36,298 nt of DNA from Kiritimatiellia bacterium (GTDB lineage: Bacteria > Verrucomicrobiota > Kiritimatiellia > CAIQIC01 > Lenti-01): assembly GCA_028681135.1 (NCBI GenBank), contig JAQUJC010000033.1:1-36298 (forward strand). The letters run 5' to 3'. Positions 16,437-23,941 of this stretch are shown here, piece after piece. The position numbers and the translations under genes were made by a program. The notes beneath the pieces are model-generated. The model did no database searches. It was not told where the DNA came from and worked only from the letters and a program-made list of their open reading frames with translations. How positions within the stretch are numbered: the first letter of the stretch is position 1; every line of letters begins with the position of its first letter.

Positions 16437-17084
16437 ATGTTCCCTATCCAATGGTCCCATTTCCATGTTCAATTCACGGATTTGGGCGAGTTCGTCGTTG
16501 AGAAAGCGCATAAGGGCCATAGAGGTCTGGGTGGCGCCGGTGATGGCATCGACGCGGTTCTTCGGGTCGGGGTCGGGGGTGGCACCGACGACGATGCGGT
16601 CTCCGCGGGGGTTGTCCCAGTCGATCTGCAGGCCCTTGAACTGTTCCGTGAACCAGGGCTCCTCGATACGAGCGCCGAGGCCGGGAGTTTCCTTCTGGTC
16701 AAAAAACTGAATGTTGCGGATGGACTGAAGATCGGGGGAGAGCACGACAATTCCCTTGATGCGGTCCCAGAATCCCATGCCGCCGAAGGTATAGCCGACA
16801 CTGTTCCGGCCGGGGCCGATTTCGGTGTAGCGCGTGCGGCCATCGGCGGCGGGGCCCACATCGGCCATCGCGAGGTGGGCATCGACGGCCGCCTGGTAGG
16901 CCTCGGCGGAGGTGCCCTCAACCGGCAGGTCGAAGGCGCGGCAGAGCACGCGGTTGCGGTGCAGCGTGGCGTTGCGGGCGAGCAGCCCCTGCGTGCTGTA
17001 GTTCACGATCGCGATGCCCGTGCCGAAGACCGCGCAGATGGCGGCCATGAAGCCCAGAACATAGACGGGGGATTTTTTATTCAT
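16434..17084 (-). CDS. nqrC: Na+-translocating NADH:quinone reductase subunit C
   Basis: Subunit of 216 residues with one N-terminal helix (about 7-29) and a periplasmic FMN-binding domain. The flavinylation motif DAITGATQTS is at 179-188, so Thr185 is the expected attachment site for FMN, placed there by ApbE (no apbE gene in this window). NqrC passes electrons between the membrane iron centre and NqrB. The ATG at 17084 overlaps the nqrB stop by 4 bases (ATGA), which fixes the start. The stop codon lies inside the first unit of the tandem repeat. Confidence 0.95.
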   Translation of the reverse strand: MNKKSPVYVLGFMAAICAVFGTGIAIVNYSTQGLLARNATLHRNRVLCRAFDLPVEGTSAEAYQAAVDAHLAMADVGPAADGRTRYTEIGPGRNSVGYTFGGMGFWDRIKGIVVLSPDLQSIRNIQFFDQKETPGLGARIEEPWFTEQFKGLQIDWDNPRGDRIVVGATPDPDPKNRVDAITGATQTSMALMRFLNDELAQIRELNMEMGPLDREH

Positions 17085-18124
17085 GACGCCGCCGCCTTGC
17101 TGCCGCGGGCCCGCCAGCGCTTGATCCAGAGGTCGAGGGAGGGCGCGCACATATTGCCGATGAGGATCGCGAAGGCGACCCCGCCGGCGAAGACGGCCTT
17201 GTAGCGGAAGAAGACGACTAGGGCCCCGATCAGGAAGCCGTAGGGCCACATGGATTCCTTGAGCCGCGGGGCGGAGATGGGGTCGGTGACCATGAAGACG
17301 GTGGCGTAGAGCAAAGCACCGGAAAATAAGGTGAACGGCAAAGGCGGGACCGTCTCAATGCCGAGTCCGTTGCGCAGCAGTAGATTCGCCGCAACGGCAC
17401 CCAGCAGGGCGCTGACCATCAGCCGCCAGTTGGCGGTTTTGGTCCAGAGCAGATAGACGGCCCCCAGCAGGATGGCGATGGCGCAAACTTCCCCGGCGGA
17501 ACCCGCGGCCAGGATGCGTGTCTGGCCTGCCTGCGAAAAGGGTTCTCCGATCTGACCGGTGAGCAAGTCCCATAGCCCGGTTTCGACGCCGTAATCGCGC
17601 CGCGACCACATGGGGGTGGCGGCGGTGACGGCGTCGGCCAGTTTCAGCCCTGGCGTGGCCAGACCGGCGGGCAACGCCTTCAGGGCGTCAAAGCTCCAGT
17701 GCGCGAAACCGCCGGGAAAGCCGCGGAAGGCTGGCACAAAACGGGACGTGAGTTCGACGGGAAAACAGACATAGACGAAGGCGCGTCCAACGATGGCGGG
17801 ATTGAAGATGTTCTTGCCGAAACCGCCGAAGACCATTTTGCCGAAGACGATGCCGAAGGCGACGCCGACCGCCGCAATCCAGAACGGGGTCGTCGGCGGC
17901 AGGGACAGGCCGAACAGCGCGGCGGTGACCCAGACGGCCTGGGAAATCTTGCCCGGCCGGGCGGGGACCATGACCCACTCGGCGAGAAATGCAAATAGCG
18001 AGGAAACGGCCACCAGGGCCAGTACCCGCCAGCCAAACAGATAGACCGCCGCCAGAGCGACCGGGATGAGCGCGTAGAGCACGCGCACCATCATGGCCTG
18101 TTTGAGAAAGGCGGGTTTTTTCAT
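17081..18124 (-). CDS. nqrB: Na+-translocating NADH:quinone reductase subunit B
   Basis: Main ion-translocating membrane subunit, 347 residues with about ten helices. The conserved block GKMVFGGFGKNIFNPAIVGR (95-114) and C-terminal MVTDPISAP identify NqrB. The covalent FMN site is probably Thr170 in DAVTAAT, which fits the Dxx(S/T)xAT pattern. The protein starts directly at the first helix and lacks the N-terminal extension of about 50 residues known from Vibrio and Haemophilus NqrB. nqrA, which usually precedes nqrB, is absent; rnk lies 12 bases upstream instead. Separate nqrA loci are known in chlamydiae. Confidence 0.94.
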   Translation of the reverse strand: MKKPAFLKQAMMVRVLYALIPVALAAVYLFGWRVLALVAVSSLFAFLAEWVMVPARPGKISQAVWVTAALFGLSLPPTTPFWIAAVGVAFGIVFGKMVFGGFGKNIFNPAIVGRAFVYVCFPVELTSRFVPAFRGFPGGFAHWSFDALKALPAGLATPGLKLADAVTAATPMWSRRDYGVETGLWDLLTGQIGEPFSQAGQTRILAAGSAGEVCAIAILLGAVYLLWTKTANWRLMVSALLGAVAANLLLRNGLGIETVPPLPFTLFSGALLYATVFMVTDPISAPRLKESMWPYGFLIGALVVFFRYKAVFAGGVAFAILIGNMCAPSLDLWIKRWRARGSKAAAS

Positions 18125-18136
18125 CGGGCACCCGGA

Positions 18137-18553
18137 TTAGAGGGCATAGTCCCCCGCGGCTTCAGGTTGATAGGGGATATCGGCAATTTTGATTTGGCGG
18201 TCGCCGCCCGGGGTTTTCCAACTGACGGTACTGCCCTTGGTATAGCCCAGGATGGCGGTGCCGATCGGCGAAACGACCGAGAGGCGGCCTTGCTCGATAT
18301 CGGCTTTATCCGGGAACACCAGGGTGTACTCCGTGCATTCGCCATCCTCCACGTCTTGAAGAATAACGCGGGAATTCATGGTGACGACATCAGCGGGGAC
18401 CTCCTGGGGGTCGACGGCCTCGGCCAAGGCCAACTCATGGGCGAGCCCTTTGAGAAAACTGGAATCGCGGCTGTTGCGGGCGAGGGCTTCCTCGAGCATG
18501 TCGGTGAGTCGCTGGTGATCTTGACGGGTGATGTAAATAGCGCGCTGGCTCAT
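18137..18553 (-). CDS. rnk: Regulator of nucleoside diphosphate kinase (GreA/GreB-like, Rnk)
   Basis: Cytosolic protein of 138 residues, the usual Rnk length. A short helical N-terminal region is followed by a GreA/GreB C-terminal FKBP-like domain. DVVTMNSRV (about 55-63) and the C-terminal YQPEAAGDYAL closely match E. coli Rnk as I remember it. Rnk binds RNA polymerase like Gre factors but has only a short coiled coil, so it should not stimulate transcript cleavage. The ATG at 18553 is preceded by AAAGGAG at ideal spacing. It lies between kdsD (22 bases upstream) and nqrB (12 bases downstream), apparently in one operon. Confidence 0.92.
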   Translation of the reverse strand: MSQRAIYITRQDHQRLTDMLEEALARNSRDSSFLKGLAHELALAEAVDPQEVPADVVTMNSRVILQDVEDGECTEYTLVFPDKADIEQGRLSVVSPIGTAILGYTKGSTVSWKTPGGDRQIKIADIPYQPEAAGDYAL

Positions 18554-18575
18554 AGGGGACTCCTTTTTGAGGGGG

Positions 18576-19559
18576 TTACAATACCTTGAATTTAGGGAGG
18601 TCTTGAAGGTCGATCATGCCGGCCAGGGCGCCGGCGTCGTCCACGACAACGAGATCATCGAAACGGTGCTGCTGGAAGATGGCCAGGGCATCGGCCGCGA
18701 GGCGTCCGGTGACAATTGCACAGGGATCGCAGGTCATGAGGTCGGTCACGGGGCGGGTCTGGAAATCGGTGGCACCGCCGGCGAGATAGCGGCGCAAATC
18801 GCCATCGGTGAGCAGACCCAGGACATGGCGCTGGTGATCGATGACGACCACGGCGCCGGCCTGGGCCTTGGTCATGGCGATCAGGGCATCGCGCACGGTG
18901 GCGTCGGGGGCCACGGCGGCGAGGCGCTCATCGGTGCGCATAATGTCATCGACCTTCAATAGCAGGGCACGGCCAATGGCACCGCCGGGATGAAAGCGGG
19001 CATAGTCTTCGCGCGACAAGCCGCGGGCCTCGAGCAGCGCAATGGCCAGGGCATCCCCCAGGGCCAGAGCGACCGTGGTCGAGGCGGTGGGCACCATGTT
19101 GAAGGGGCAGGCTTCGCGTTCGACCGAGGCGTCGAGCGCCAGGTCCGAATGGCGGGCCAGGGTTGAGTGCGCATCGCCGGTCAGGGCGATGATCTGGGCC
19201 CCCGCGCGCTTGAGGATGGGCAGGAGGTTAATGAGTTCATCGGACTCGCCCGAATAGGAGAGGGCGAGGACGATATCCTCGGGGCGGACCAGGCCGAGGT
19301 CGCCGTGCATGGCTTCGGAGGGATGCAGGACAGTGCTGGGGGCACCGGTACTGGTGAACGTGGCCGCAATCTTCTGCCCGATGTGGAACGATTTGCCCAC
19401 GCCGGTGACGAGAATCTTGCCGCCCGCCTCGAGGGCGGCCTGCAAGAGGGTGACCGCCCGCTCAACGGCGCCATCGAGGCAGCCGCGCGTGCGTTGCAGC
19501 GCGGCGATCTCGATGTCAAACACCGTCTGGGCTCTGAGTAAATGAGAGGGGGTCCTCAT
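18576..19559 (-). CDS. kdsD: Arabinose-5-phosphate isomerase (KdsD/KpsF/GutQ family)
   Basis: Cytosolic isomerase of 327 residues converting ribulose-5-phosphate to arabinose-5-phosphate, the first step of Kdo synthesis for LPS. An N-terminal SIS domain has VTGVGKS (51-57), SEAMHGDLG (81-89) and SYSGESDE (101-108), followed by HPGGAIG. Two CBS domains fill the C-terminal part (DIMRTDERLAAVAPDATV and DLMTCDP). The ATG at 19559 has no Shine-Dalgarno sequence, but a candidate promoter lies immediately upstream, so the message may be leaderless. A TTG at 19595 is a poorer alternative. It is the first gene of the proposed kdsD-rnk-nqrBCDEF unit. Confidence 0.92.
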   Translation of the reverse strand: MRTPSHLLRAQTVFDIEIAALQRTRGCLDGAVERAVTLLQAALEAGGKILVTGVGKSFHIGQKIAATFTSTGAPSTVLHPSEAMHGDLGLVRPEDIVLALSYSGESDELINLLPILKRAGAQIIALTGDAHSTLARHSDLALDASVEREACPFNMVPTASTTVALALGDALAIALLEARGLSREDYARFHPGGAIGRALLLKVDDIMRTDERLAAVAPDATVRDALIAMTKAQAGAVVVIDHQRHVLGLLTDGDLRRYLAGGATDFQTRPVTDLMTCDPCAIVTGRLAADALAIFQQHRFDDLVVVDDAGALAGMIDLQDLPKFKVL

Positions 19560-19566
19560 GGTCAAA

Positions 19567-19595
19567 ATAGTAACGCAAGGTTTCGGAACGGGCAA
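19567..19595 (-). promoter_or_regulatory. Candidate promoter of kdsD and the downstream unit
   Basis: On the minus strand, TTGCCC (19590-19595), a 17-base spacer and TACTAT (19567-19572). The expected start site falls at or next to the kdsD ATG at 19559, predicting a leaderless or nearly leaderless transcript. This fits the missing ribosome binding site. Confidence 0.45.
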
Positions 19596-19651
19596 GAAAG
19601 GAAGCAGGGGGGCAGCCCAGCGGGCGCTGTGGCGGCGGAGGGGGGGGGAGG

Positions 19652-20605
19652 TTAGTCCAGTTGCGCGAGGCTGTCCTTAAGGGTTTGGGCGGAATGAGCG
19701 AGGGCTTGCATTTCGTCGGGGGCAAGCCGGGCCTCGATGACTTCTTCGATGCCGTTGGCACCGACGACGCAGGGGATGCCAAGGGTGACATCGTGGAGCC
19801 CATATTCACCTTCGAGGGGGGCGGAGACGGTCATGACCCGGCGCTCATTGCGCAAAATGGCGCGGACAATATGGGTGAGGGCCATGGCCACGCCGTAGCT
19901 GGTGGACCCTTTGTAGCCGATGATGTGATAGGCGGAGCGGCGCACTTGCTCGAGAATTTGCGGCCGCCGTTGGGCAAAATCGCATTTGCCGCAGATTCGG
20001 CAGTAGTCGTCCATTTGCAGTCCGCCAATATGGACCAGCGACCAGGCCGCAAATTCGCTATCGCCATGTTCCCCGAGGATCGAGCCATGGATGTTTAGGG
20101 GGGAAATACCGCAGTGTTCGGCCAAGAGCCAGCGGAAGCGGGCAGAATCGAGCACGGTGCCGGAGCCGAGGATGCGGCCCCGGGGCCAGTGGGTGTGCAG
20201 GCGGGCCACATGGGTCAGCACATCGACCGGGTTGGTGACGATCAGAACAATGGCATCGGGATTGACCCCCTGGACGTCGACGACAATGCTGGTGATGATG
20301 CGGGCATTGATCTGAAGCAGATCGAGGCGAGTCTGGCCCGGGCCCGCTTGCGCTTTACCGGCGGTGATGACCACGATGGCCGCGTCCCGGTAGGCCGTGG
20401 GGGCAGTGTCGGCGTGGATGTTGACGGTGCGATAAAATGGAGCGCCATGAGCGAGGTCTAGCGCCTGCCCCTTGGCGAGGTCCGTATTGACGTCCACCAG
20501 CGCGATTTCCTCGGCCAGTCCAGACTGGGCCAGGGCAAACGCAACGTCGGAGCCGACAGCCCCGGCACCGACAATCACTACTTTTCGGGATTTAAAATTG
20601 GACAT
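19652..20605 (-). CDS. ldh: L-lactate dehydrogenase
   Basis: Cytosolic NAD-dependent dehydrogenase of 317 residues. The Rossmann motif GAGAVGSD is at 13-20 and the active-site loop AGKAQAGPGQTR at 82-93. Gln86 in that loop marks lactate rather than malate dehydrogenase specificity, and Arg93 and Arg156 with Asp153 are the substrate and relay residues. His180 in LGEHGDSE is the catalytic acid/base. It interconverts pyruvate and L-lactate, consistent with fermentative growth. The ATG at 20605 has AGAGGAAG upstream. The gene is separate from kdsD (92 bases between them) and has its own promoter candidate. Confidence 0.93.
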   Translation of the reverse strand: MSNFKSRKVVIVGAGAVGSDVAFALAQSGLAEEIALVDVNTDLAKGQALDLAHGAPFYRTVNIHADTAPTAYRDAAIVVITAGKAQAGPGQTRLDLLQINARIITSIVVDVQGVNPDAIVLIVTNPVDVLTHVARLHTHWPRGRILGSGTVLDSARFRWLLAEHCGISPLNIHGSILGEHGDSEFAAWSLVHIGGLQMDDYCRICGKCDFAQRRPQILEQVRRSAYHIIGYKGSTSYGVAMALTHIVRAILRNERRVMTVSAPLEGEYGLHDVTLGIPCVVGANGIEEVIEARLAPDEMQALAHSAQTLKDSLAQLD

Positions 20606-20670
20606 AAACGGGCTTCCTCTTTCCCATTAACCTACAGCGTGTTACCGGCGGGCGCAAAACTGTTTTAATT

Positions 20671-20676
20671 ATTATA
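20671..20676 (-). promoter_or_regulatory. Candidate -10 box of the ldh promoter
   Basis: Perfect TATAAT on the minus strand, about 65 bases before the ldh start codon. The -35 region is a poor CACACA-type sequence, so activation by a regulator is possible. Confidence 0.4.
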
Positions 20677-20810
20677 TGGTGTCCACGCTTGAGTGTGTGT
20701 CCATCCCCCCCTTACCCTTGGCACCTTGGCGTGAGAATGGCTGTGGGGGGGGGGTAAATCATCCGTCCGATCCATCTGATCCGACGGATTTTGATTGTGT
20801 TGACCAACGC

Positions 20811-21752
20811 TCAACGCTTCCCGTCGTCCATCGCCACCCGCTGGAGGACCATCTGATTGGCGGGGGTGGGGATGCCGTGGGCTCGTCCGAGGCGGCAGAC
20901 GGTGCCCGCCAGCAAGTCGACCTCGGGGGGGCGTCCGGCCTCCACATCCTGAAGCATCGAGGTTTTGTTGTCCGGTTCGGCGGCGCGGATGATGGATTCC
21001 GCCCAGGCGGGGAGGTCGGCAGCGCCGGGGATGCCCAGCGCCACGGCGATGGCGGCGGCTTCGTCCATCAGGGTACGGGCCAAGCGCATGGAGTCGGGGT
21101 TTTGTTGCAGCTCGCGGCAGGGGGCGCGCAGGACGGCTTGCGCCTGGTTGATTCCGACATTCAAGATGAACTTGCGCCACTGGGCGGCGCGCATATCCTC
21201 GGGCACTTTGTGGCGGATACCGAGGCGTTCCAGCCAGGCGGCTACGGCGCGAACGCGCGGGGATGGGGGGGCGTTGCGCGCTTCGCCAAAAATAATTTTG
21301 TCGCCGCCGCGCTGGATGACGGCATGGCCGCTGCGCATGGAACTTTCGCAGTGGACCAGGCCATGCAAAACATGGGGCCAGCCGAATGCGTCGGCGAGGA
21401 CATCCTGGGCGGTAATGCCATTGAGCAGCGGCAGGATTTGAGTCTGCGGGGCAATAAAGGGCGTGATGGCGGGCAGGGTATCGAGCAGGGCAACGGATTT
21501 GACGGATACGATGACCACGTCGGCCGGCGGGCCGGGGTGCTCGGGGAGGACATACGTCAATTCGAGGGGCTGCCCATTGAGCGAGGGCGGGTCGGCCTGG
21601 TAGCGGGCTCGGCGCTGGGCATCGACAATAATGCGCAGGCCGCCGGGATCGCGGGCGACGATTTGGGCGGCATACAGGGTCCCAATGGCACCCAGGCCGA
21701 TGAGCGCGACATGCTGGATGGGAGGGATGTCAGTAGAGGGGGGGGGGGGCAT
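20811..21752 (-). CDS. panE: 2-dehydropantoate (ketopantoate) 2-reductase family protein
   Basis: Cytosolic NADPH-dependent reductase family, 313 residues, normally reducing ketopantoate to pantoate in coenzyme A synthesis. The nucleotide-binding motif GLGAIG is at 19-24. The C-terminal half has WRKFILNVGINQ with the catalytic Lys, and KTSMLQDVEAGRPPEVDLLAG with the conserved Ser/Asp/Glu pattern, then GIPTPAN. The start is unusual: the ATG at 21752 is followed by twelve C (Pro-Pro-Pro-Pro), and no other Met codon lies before the Rossmann fold. Any change in the C-run length would shift the frame. It follows manA by 12 bases, probably in one operon. Other family members use other 2-oxoacids, so the substrate is not certain. 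Confidence 0.85.
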   Translation of the reverse strand: MPPPPSTDIPPIQHVALIGLGAIGTLYAAQIVARDPGGLRIIVDAQRRARYQADPPSLNGQPLELTYVLPEHPGPPADVVIVSVKSVALLDTLPAITPFIAPQTQILPLLNGITAQDVLADAFGWPHVLHGLVHCESSMRSGHAVIQRGGDKIIFGEARNAPPSPRVRAVAAWLERLGIRHKVPEDMRAAQWRKFILNVGINQAQAVLRAPCRELQQNPDSMRLARTLMDEAAAIAVALGIPGAADLPAWAESIIRAAEPDNKTSMLQDVEAGRPPEVDLLAGTVCRLGRAHGIPTPANQMVLQRVAMDDGKR

Positions 21753-21764
21753 GGCAATGAGGGG

Positions 21765-22763
21765 TTAGGGTAGGCGGGTGACGAGGAGGCGGACGGCTTC
21801 GCCATTCGCCAGAGCGGGTTGGAGCGCGAAGTCGGCCAGAGCGGCCGGCAGCAAACAGGTGGAATGGTGCTGGAGAATCATGGCGGGCTGGCCGGGGGTT
21901 TTGATGCGCAGGTCGCCACTCACCGGGAAGAGAATCAGAAAACTGCGCGCGTCATGCGTGACCTGGCAGGGAGCGCTGACGGTCCATTCCTCGACCTGAA
22001 AATGCGGATCGTTCAGCAGGGTGCGGACGGTGAGGCCGGGCGTGCGGGGCGTGACGGGTTGGATGGGCGCCACCGGACTGCGCGTTTGGGTCCAGTCGAT
22101 TGCTTGCAAGGCCTGCTCCACATGCAGCGGGCGGGGCTGGCCATTGGCACCGAGACGGTCCCAGTCGTAGAGGCGGTAGGTGGTGTTGGCATCTTGCTGG
22201 ACTTCGAGCAGCAGGCAGCCGGCGCCGATAGCATGGACCCGTCCGCCAGGCGTATGAAATACCATGCCGGGGCGTGCCGGAAAGCGCTGCAACAGTGCGG
22301 GGATGGTGCCCGCGGCGCGGGCCGTCTCAAAGTCAGCCGGGGTGACGCCGGGTTTGAAGCCAGAGTAGATATGCGCATCGGGCGTGGCGGACAGCACGAC
22401 CCACATCTCGCTTTTGGCTTCCCCGCCAAACCGGGCGGCGGTGGCATTGTCCGGATGAACCTGAACGGATAGAGTCTCGCGCGCATCGATGATTTTCACC
22501 ATGAGAGGAAAGGTGGTATCCGGGCGGCCGGCACCCAGCAGGTCGGGGCCGCGGCGGCGAATGGCTTCGGACAGCGTGGCACCGGCATCTGGGCCATTGA
22601 TGATGCGCGTCTGTCCATCGGGATGGTCGGCGACTTCCCAGGATTCGGCGTAGATGCCCGGGTTGAGGCGGCGATGGAATTCATCGCGTAACCGGGTGCC
22701 GCCCCAGATGTACTCCTTGTACACGGGTTGCAACAAAATGGGCATGTGCAGGACAGGGGTCAT
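21765..22763 (-). CDS. manA: Mannose-6-phosphate isomerase, type I
   Basis: Cytosolic Zn-dependent isomerase of 332 residues interconverting fructose-6-phosphate and mannose-6-phosphate, for mannose use or supply of GDP-mannose. The metal ligands are visible: Gln101 and His103 in SVQVHPDN, Glu119 in KSEMW and His177 in GRVHAIGAG. The N-terminal PVYKEYIWGG is the usual start of the short type I enzymes. The start is uncertain, with ATG at 22763 or 22745; neither has a clear Shine-Dalgarno sequence. It is followed by the ketopantoate-reductase-like gene. Confidence 0.92.
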   Translation of the reverse strand: MTPVLHMPILLQPVYKEYIWGGTRLRDEFHRRLNPGIYAESWEVADHPDGQTRIINGPDAGATLSEAIRRRGPDLLGAGRPDTTFPLMVKIIDARETLSVQVHPDNATAARFGGEAKSEMWVVLSATPDAHIYSGFKPGVTPADFETARAAGTIPALLQRFPARPGMVFHTPGGRVHAIGAGCLLLEVQQDANTTYRLYDWDRLGANGQPRPLHVEQALQAIDWTQTRSPVAPIQPVTPRTPGLTVRTLLNDPHFQVEEWTVSAPCQVTHDARSFLILFPVSGDLRIKTPGQPAMILQHHSTCLLPAALADFALQPALANGEAVRLLVTRLP

Positions 22764-22925
22764 ATAACCGTGAGTGTGCCTTCACGAATGCGTGCGGACA
22801 AGGAAAAGAACGCAAGCAGCATTTTCTGCTTTACCGGCAGGGGGGGGGTGGAACACACTGATCCACAAAGGGAAAGGTCGGTGGCGGGTTGCCACCTCCT
22901 GCCCCCTTCTTACAAGGAGACACAG

Positions 22926-23918
22926 ATGAACAGAATCCTATCGAGTACGGTAGTGGCGGTTGCGTTGGTGGCAGTGTCGGCTCAAGCGGGATTCCGCGCC
23001 ACGCCCATGGCGGCTTCCAGTCGCAGAGCGGGGATGCCGTTTACGGGGCAGCTTTCCCTGGGCTTGGCCAATGGAGAGGGCAAGGAGCATGTCTACGATT
23101 ATGACGGACCGGGCGGCAGCCGTCGGCAACTCAGCCGACTCGACTGGGACATTAAGAATGTCATCATGGGCGGCGGCAGCCTGTCGGTGCGTCCCTTTAA
23201 TCAGCAGCCCAATTTCCTGAACCGGTTCACAGTCAACGGCGGGATGTGGATTGCGTTGACCGAGGGCAGTGGCGAGATGGACGATTATGACTGGCTCGAC
23301 ACCGGCTCCTCGGAGTGGACTCACTATTCACTGTCGGATGTGGATGTAACCGAAGGCTATATCTTCGATTTGAACCTGGCCTTTGACGTGTGGGCCAACC
23401 CGGCCTTTACGGTGCGGGCCATGGCCGGCTACAAGCAGGACGGCTGGAGCTGGGAAGATAGCGGTCAGTACGCGCTGTATCCTGACTATGGGTACATTCC
23501 GGTAGATTTGGGCGGCGAAAACATGATTAATTATGAGCAGGAATTCTGCATGCCCTATCTCGGTGCCACGGTCGATTGGAACTGGCAGGCCTGGACCGTC
23601 TCCGGATATCTGACCTGGAGCCCCATCGTCGAGGCGACGGACTGGGACGAACATCTGGCGCGCAACCTGGATTTTAAGGAAACCTTCGAGGATGGCGACA
23701 TGCTGGGGCTGGGCATCGAAGCACGCTATGATCTGACCCAAATGGGGTTCTCCGGTTGGTTTGTAACCGCAGCGCTGGATTACCAGAAGATCGATCTTAT
23801 TGTGGGCGACATGCACGTGCGCAATACGGTGACGGGCGAGACGGGCGGCGACAAAGATGTAGCCGGCATCGAGAATAAGACCCTGCTGATTTCAGTGGGC
23901 GGAGGACTCCGCTTCTAG
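22926..23918 (+). CDS. Omptin-family outer-membrane protease
   Basis: Protein of 330 residues with an N-terminal signal peptide (MNRILSSTVVAVALVAVSAQA, cleavage about 21-22) and an aromatic-rich beta-barrel ending in Phe, as BAM substrates do. The body aligns with OmpT by recall: MDDYDWLD (118-125) matches OmpT MVDQDWMD, and VEATDWDEH (235-243) matches VEASDNDEH. The omptin catalytic residues are therefore all present as Asp120, Asp122, Asp241 and His243. Omptins cleave surface substrates, often between basic residues, and need LPS for activity. AAGGAG six bases before the ATG at 22926 decides the start. A PDZ/S41-like gene follows after 23 bases. Known omptins are mostly from Proteobacteria. 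Confidence 0.85.
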   Translation: MNRILSSTVVAVALVAVSAQAGFRATPMAASSRRAGMPFTGQLSLGLANGEGKEHVYDYDGPGGSRRQLSRLDWDIKNVIMGGGSLSVRPFNQQPNFLNRFTVNGGMWIALTEGSGEMDDYDWLDTGSSEWTHYSLSDVDVTEGYIFDLNLAFDVWANPAFTVRAMAGYKQDGWSWEDSGQYALYPDYGYIPVDLGGENMINYEQEFCMPYLGATVDWNWQAWTVSGYLTWSPIVEATDWDEHLARNLDFKETFEDGDMLGLGIEARYDLTQMGFSGWFVTAALDYQKIDLIVGDMHVRNTVTGETGGDKDVAGIENKTLLISVGGGLRF

Positions 23919-23941
23919 TCTAACGAGAGGAAACAAACAGC

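Noticed and set aside
17081-18124. Apparent loss of the FMN-acceptor Thr in NqrB (GSAGEVCA segment)
   Set aside because: The relevant flavinylation motif is further upstream, and DAVTAAT with Thr170 is intact.
13920-18124. Rnf complex instead of Na+-NQR
   Set aside because: The F subunit has the fused 2Fe-2S, FAD and NADH domains of NqrF, and no RnfB or RnfC genes are present.
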